DNA of 6,972 nt from Planctomycetota bacterium (GTDB taxonomy: Bacteria; Planctomycetota; UBA1135; UBA2386), in contig QJVU01000617.1 of assembly GCA_003235605.1 (NCBI GenBank), forward strand, positions 1-6,972. Reading direction: 5' to 3'. The notes below the pieces were generated by a model. That model did not search any database. It was not told the origin of the DNA and was given only the letters and a program-made list of their open reading frames with translations. Shown here piece after piece: positions 5,943 to 6,972 of the stretch (position 1 is its first letter; every line of letters starts with the position of its first letter). Both the position numbers and the translations under genes were made by a program.

Positions 5943-6938
5943 ATGTATCGGTTCTGTCTCTCGCAGTTCGCCCGCAGCTTTCTCGGCTTGCTTCTTCTGT
6001 TCACCCTTGGGGCATCGCCGCTCCGGATCGCGGATGATGTCGCCCAAGCACCCGAGCCGCCGTTCTCGCGCAAGTCCGACGTCATTTATGGCCGTAAGTA
6101 CGGCATGGCGCTGACTCTGGATGTGTTCACGCCGACGGCGAACGCCAACGGCGCGGCGGTCGTCTGGGTGGTCAGCGGCGGCTGGTTCTCAACGCCGAAG
6201 TGGATTGCCCCGGAGTCCCCCACGCCCGACAGGGCGTTGTCACAGATCCGCGAGTTGGTCAAGCGCGGCTACACCGTCTTTGCCGTCGTCCACGGCAGCC
6301 AGCCGAAGTTCACCATTCCCGAGGCCATCGAAGATGTGCATCGCGCGGTGCGCTTCATCCGCTTCCATGCCAAGGACTTTCAGATCGACCCGGATCGCCT
6401 CGGCATCACCGGAGGGTCTTCGGGCGGCCATCTGGCGCTGATGATCGGCACGGCCGGTGCCGAAGGAGATGCCAAGGCCAAGGATCCGGTTGATCGCGAA
6501 TCCAGCCGGGTGCAGGCGGTGGCGTGCTTCTTCCCGCTCACCGATTTTCTGAACTGGGGCGCCCCAGGCAACGTCGCGAGGGGGTTGGTCGCCGCGCCAC
6601 CGCCGCTTCGAGCCGCCTACGACTTTCAGGAGTTTGACACTGAAGAGCGCTTGTTCGTGCCTGTCACCGACGAGGCCAAGCGCCTGGAGATCTACCGCCA
6701 GATCTCGCCGATCACGCATGTCAGCGCCGACGACCCCCCGACACTGATCATCCACGGCGACAAGGATCGGGCCGTGCCGATCCAGCAATCCGAGACAATC
6801 GTGGCGAGGTTCAACGCCGTGGGCGTGCCGGCGGAACTCGTAGTGAAAGAGGGAGCCGGACATGGATGGCCTGACTTGCCCGAAAAGGACATGCCCAAGA
6901 TCGTGGGCTGGTTCGATGAGCACCTCGAGAAGAAGTGA
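5943..6938 (+). CDS. Exported alpha/beta hydrolase (esterase/BD-FAE-like)
   Basis: This 331-residue protein is probably a serine esterase acting outside the cytoplasm. The N-terminus is a Sec signal peptide: R3 and R11 precede a hydrophobic core at 12-24, with a likely cut after AQA at 34-36; there is no lipobox. The mature domain begins with the DVIYG-KYG-ALTLDVF strands usual for this fold. An oxyanion-type VSGGW motif at 77-81 stands where many relatives have HGGG. The nucleophile is S159 in GGSSGG, the acid probably D275 in HGDKDRAVP, and the base H307 in GAGHGWP, so the triad is complete. The block DPVDRESSRVQAVACFFP resembles uncharacterised hydrolases I recall from planctomycete-type genomes. 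The substrate (acetylated sugar, feruloyl ester or other) cannot be inferred. The gene stands 652 bases after the redox operon with its own leader, so it is likely a separate unit. Only 34 bases follow it, without a terminator. Confidence 0.92.
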   Translation: MYRFCLSQFARSFLGLLLLFTLGASPLRIADDVAQAPEPPFSRKSDVIYGRKYGMALTLDVFTPTANANGAAVVWVVSGGWFSTPKWIAPESPTPDRALSQIRELVKRGYTVFAVVHGSQPKFTIPEAIEDVHRAVRFIRFHAKDFQIDPDRLGITGGSSGGHLALMIGTAGAEGDAKAKDPVDRESSRVQAVACFFPLTDFLNWGAPGNVARGLVAAPPPLRAAYDFQEFDTEERLFVPVTDEAKRLEIYRQISPITHVSADDPPTLIIHGDKDRAVPIQQSETIVARFNAVGVPAELVVKEGAGHGWPDLPEKDMPKIVGWFDEHLEKK

Positions 6939-6972
6939 CCAGCGGCTTGTTGGCATGGAGAACCGCAGACAG

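Noticed and set aside
1..6972. CRISPR array, tRNA, rRNA, insertion sequence or phage genes
   Set aside because: No regularly spaced repeats, no tRNA or rRNA signatures, no transposase or integrase motifs, and no terminal inverted repeats with target duplication were seen.

Overview
The window is a GC-rich bacterial sequence with bacterial-style packing: all confident genes lie on the + strand, with short gaps or overlaps inside an operon and a Shine-Dalgarno motif before the last gene. I cannot name the organism. ETF genes next to a membrane ETF:quinone oxidoreductase of the EMO/EtfD type suggest a bacterium that oxidises fatty or aromatic acyl-CoA and passes the electrons to a low-potential quinone, probably menaquinone. 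From memory, the last gene's family is common in Planctomycetota and related phyla. This is weak evidence, and Myxococcota, Acidobacteriota and Desulfobacterota remain possible.

Layout. (1) 1-773 holds the C-terminal three quarters of the ETF alpha subunit (etfA), cut by the window edge; etfB probably lies just upstream. (2) Seven bases later, 781-2841 encodes a fused membrane cytochrome b / iron-sulfur / CCG-domain protein, the likely ETF:menaquinone oxidoreductase. (3) 2842-3219 is a 378-base gap with a strong hairpin, a possible 58-residue membrane peptide and perhaps the remains of a gene. (4) 3220-3858 encodes a NarI/DsrM-like cytochrome b membrane subunit. (5) 3887-5290 (or from 3836) encodes its soluble partner, a DsrK/TmcB/HdrD-like iron-sulfur protein. 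(6) 5291-5942 is a 652-base, mostly non-coding stretch of more mixed base composition, with a few dyad symmetries. (7) 5943-6938 encodes an exported alpha/beta hydrolase, probably a separate transcription unit.

How the genes work together. Acyl-CoA dehydrogenases reduce EtfAB, EtfAB reduces the fused oxidoreductase, and that enzyme reduces quinone in the membrane. The second pair has the same domain order as the fused protein but split over two genes, and their combined length (679 residues) nearly equals its 686. The cluster therefore carries two related quinone-linked modules, one fused and one split, with different cysteine patterns in their CCG domains. The role and electron partner of the split module cannot be read from the sequence; this is the most interesting point of the window. 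The hydrolase shows no functional link to the electron-transfer genes.
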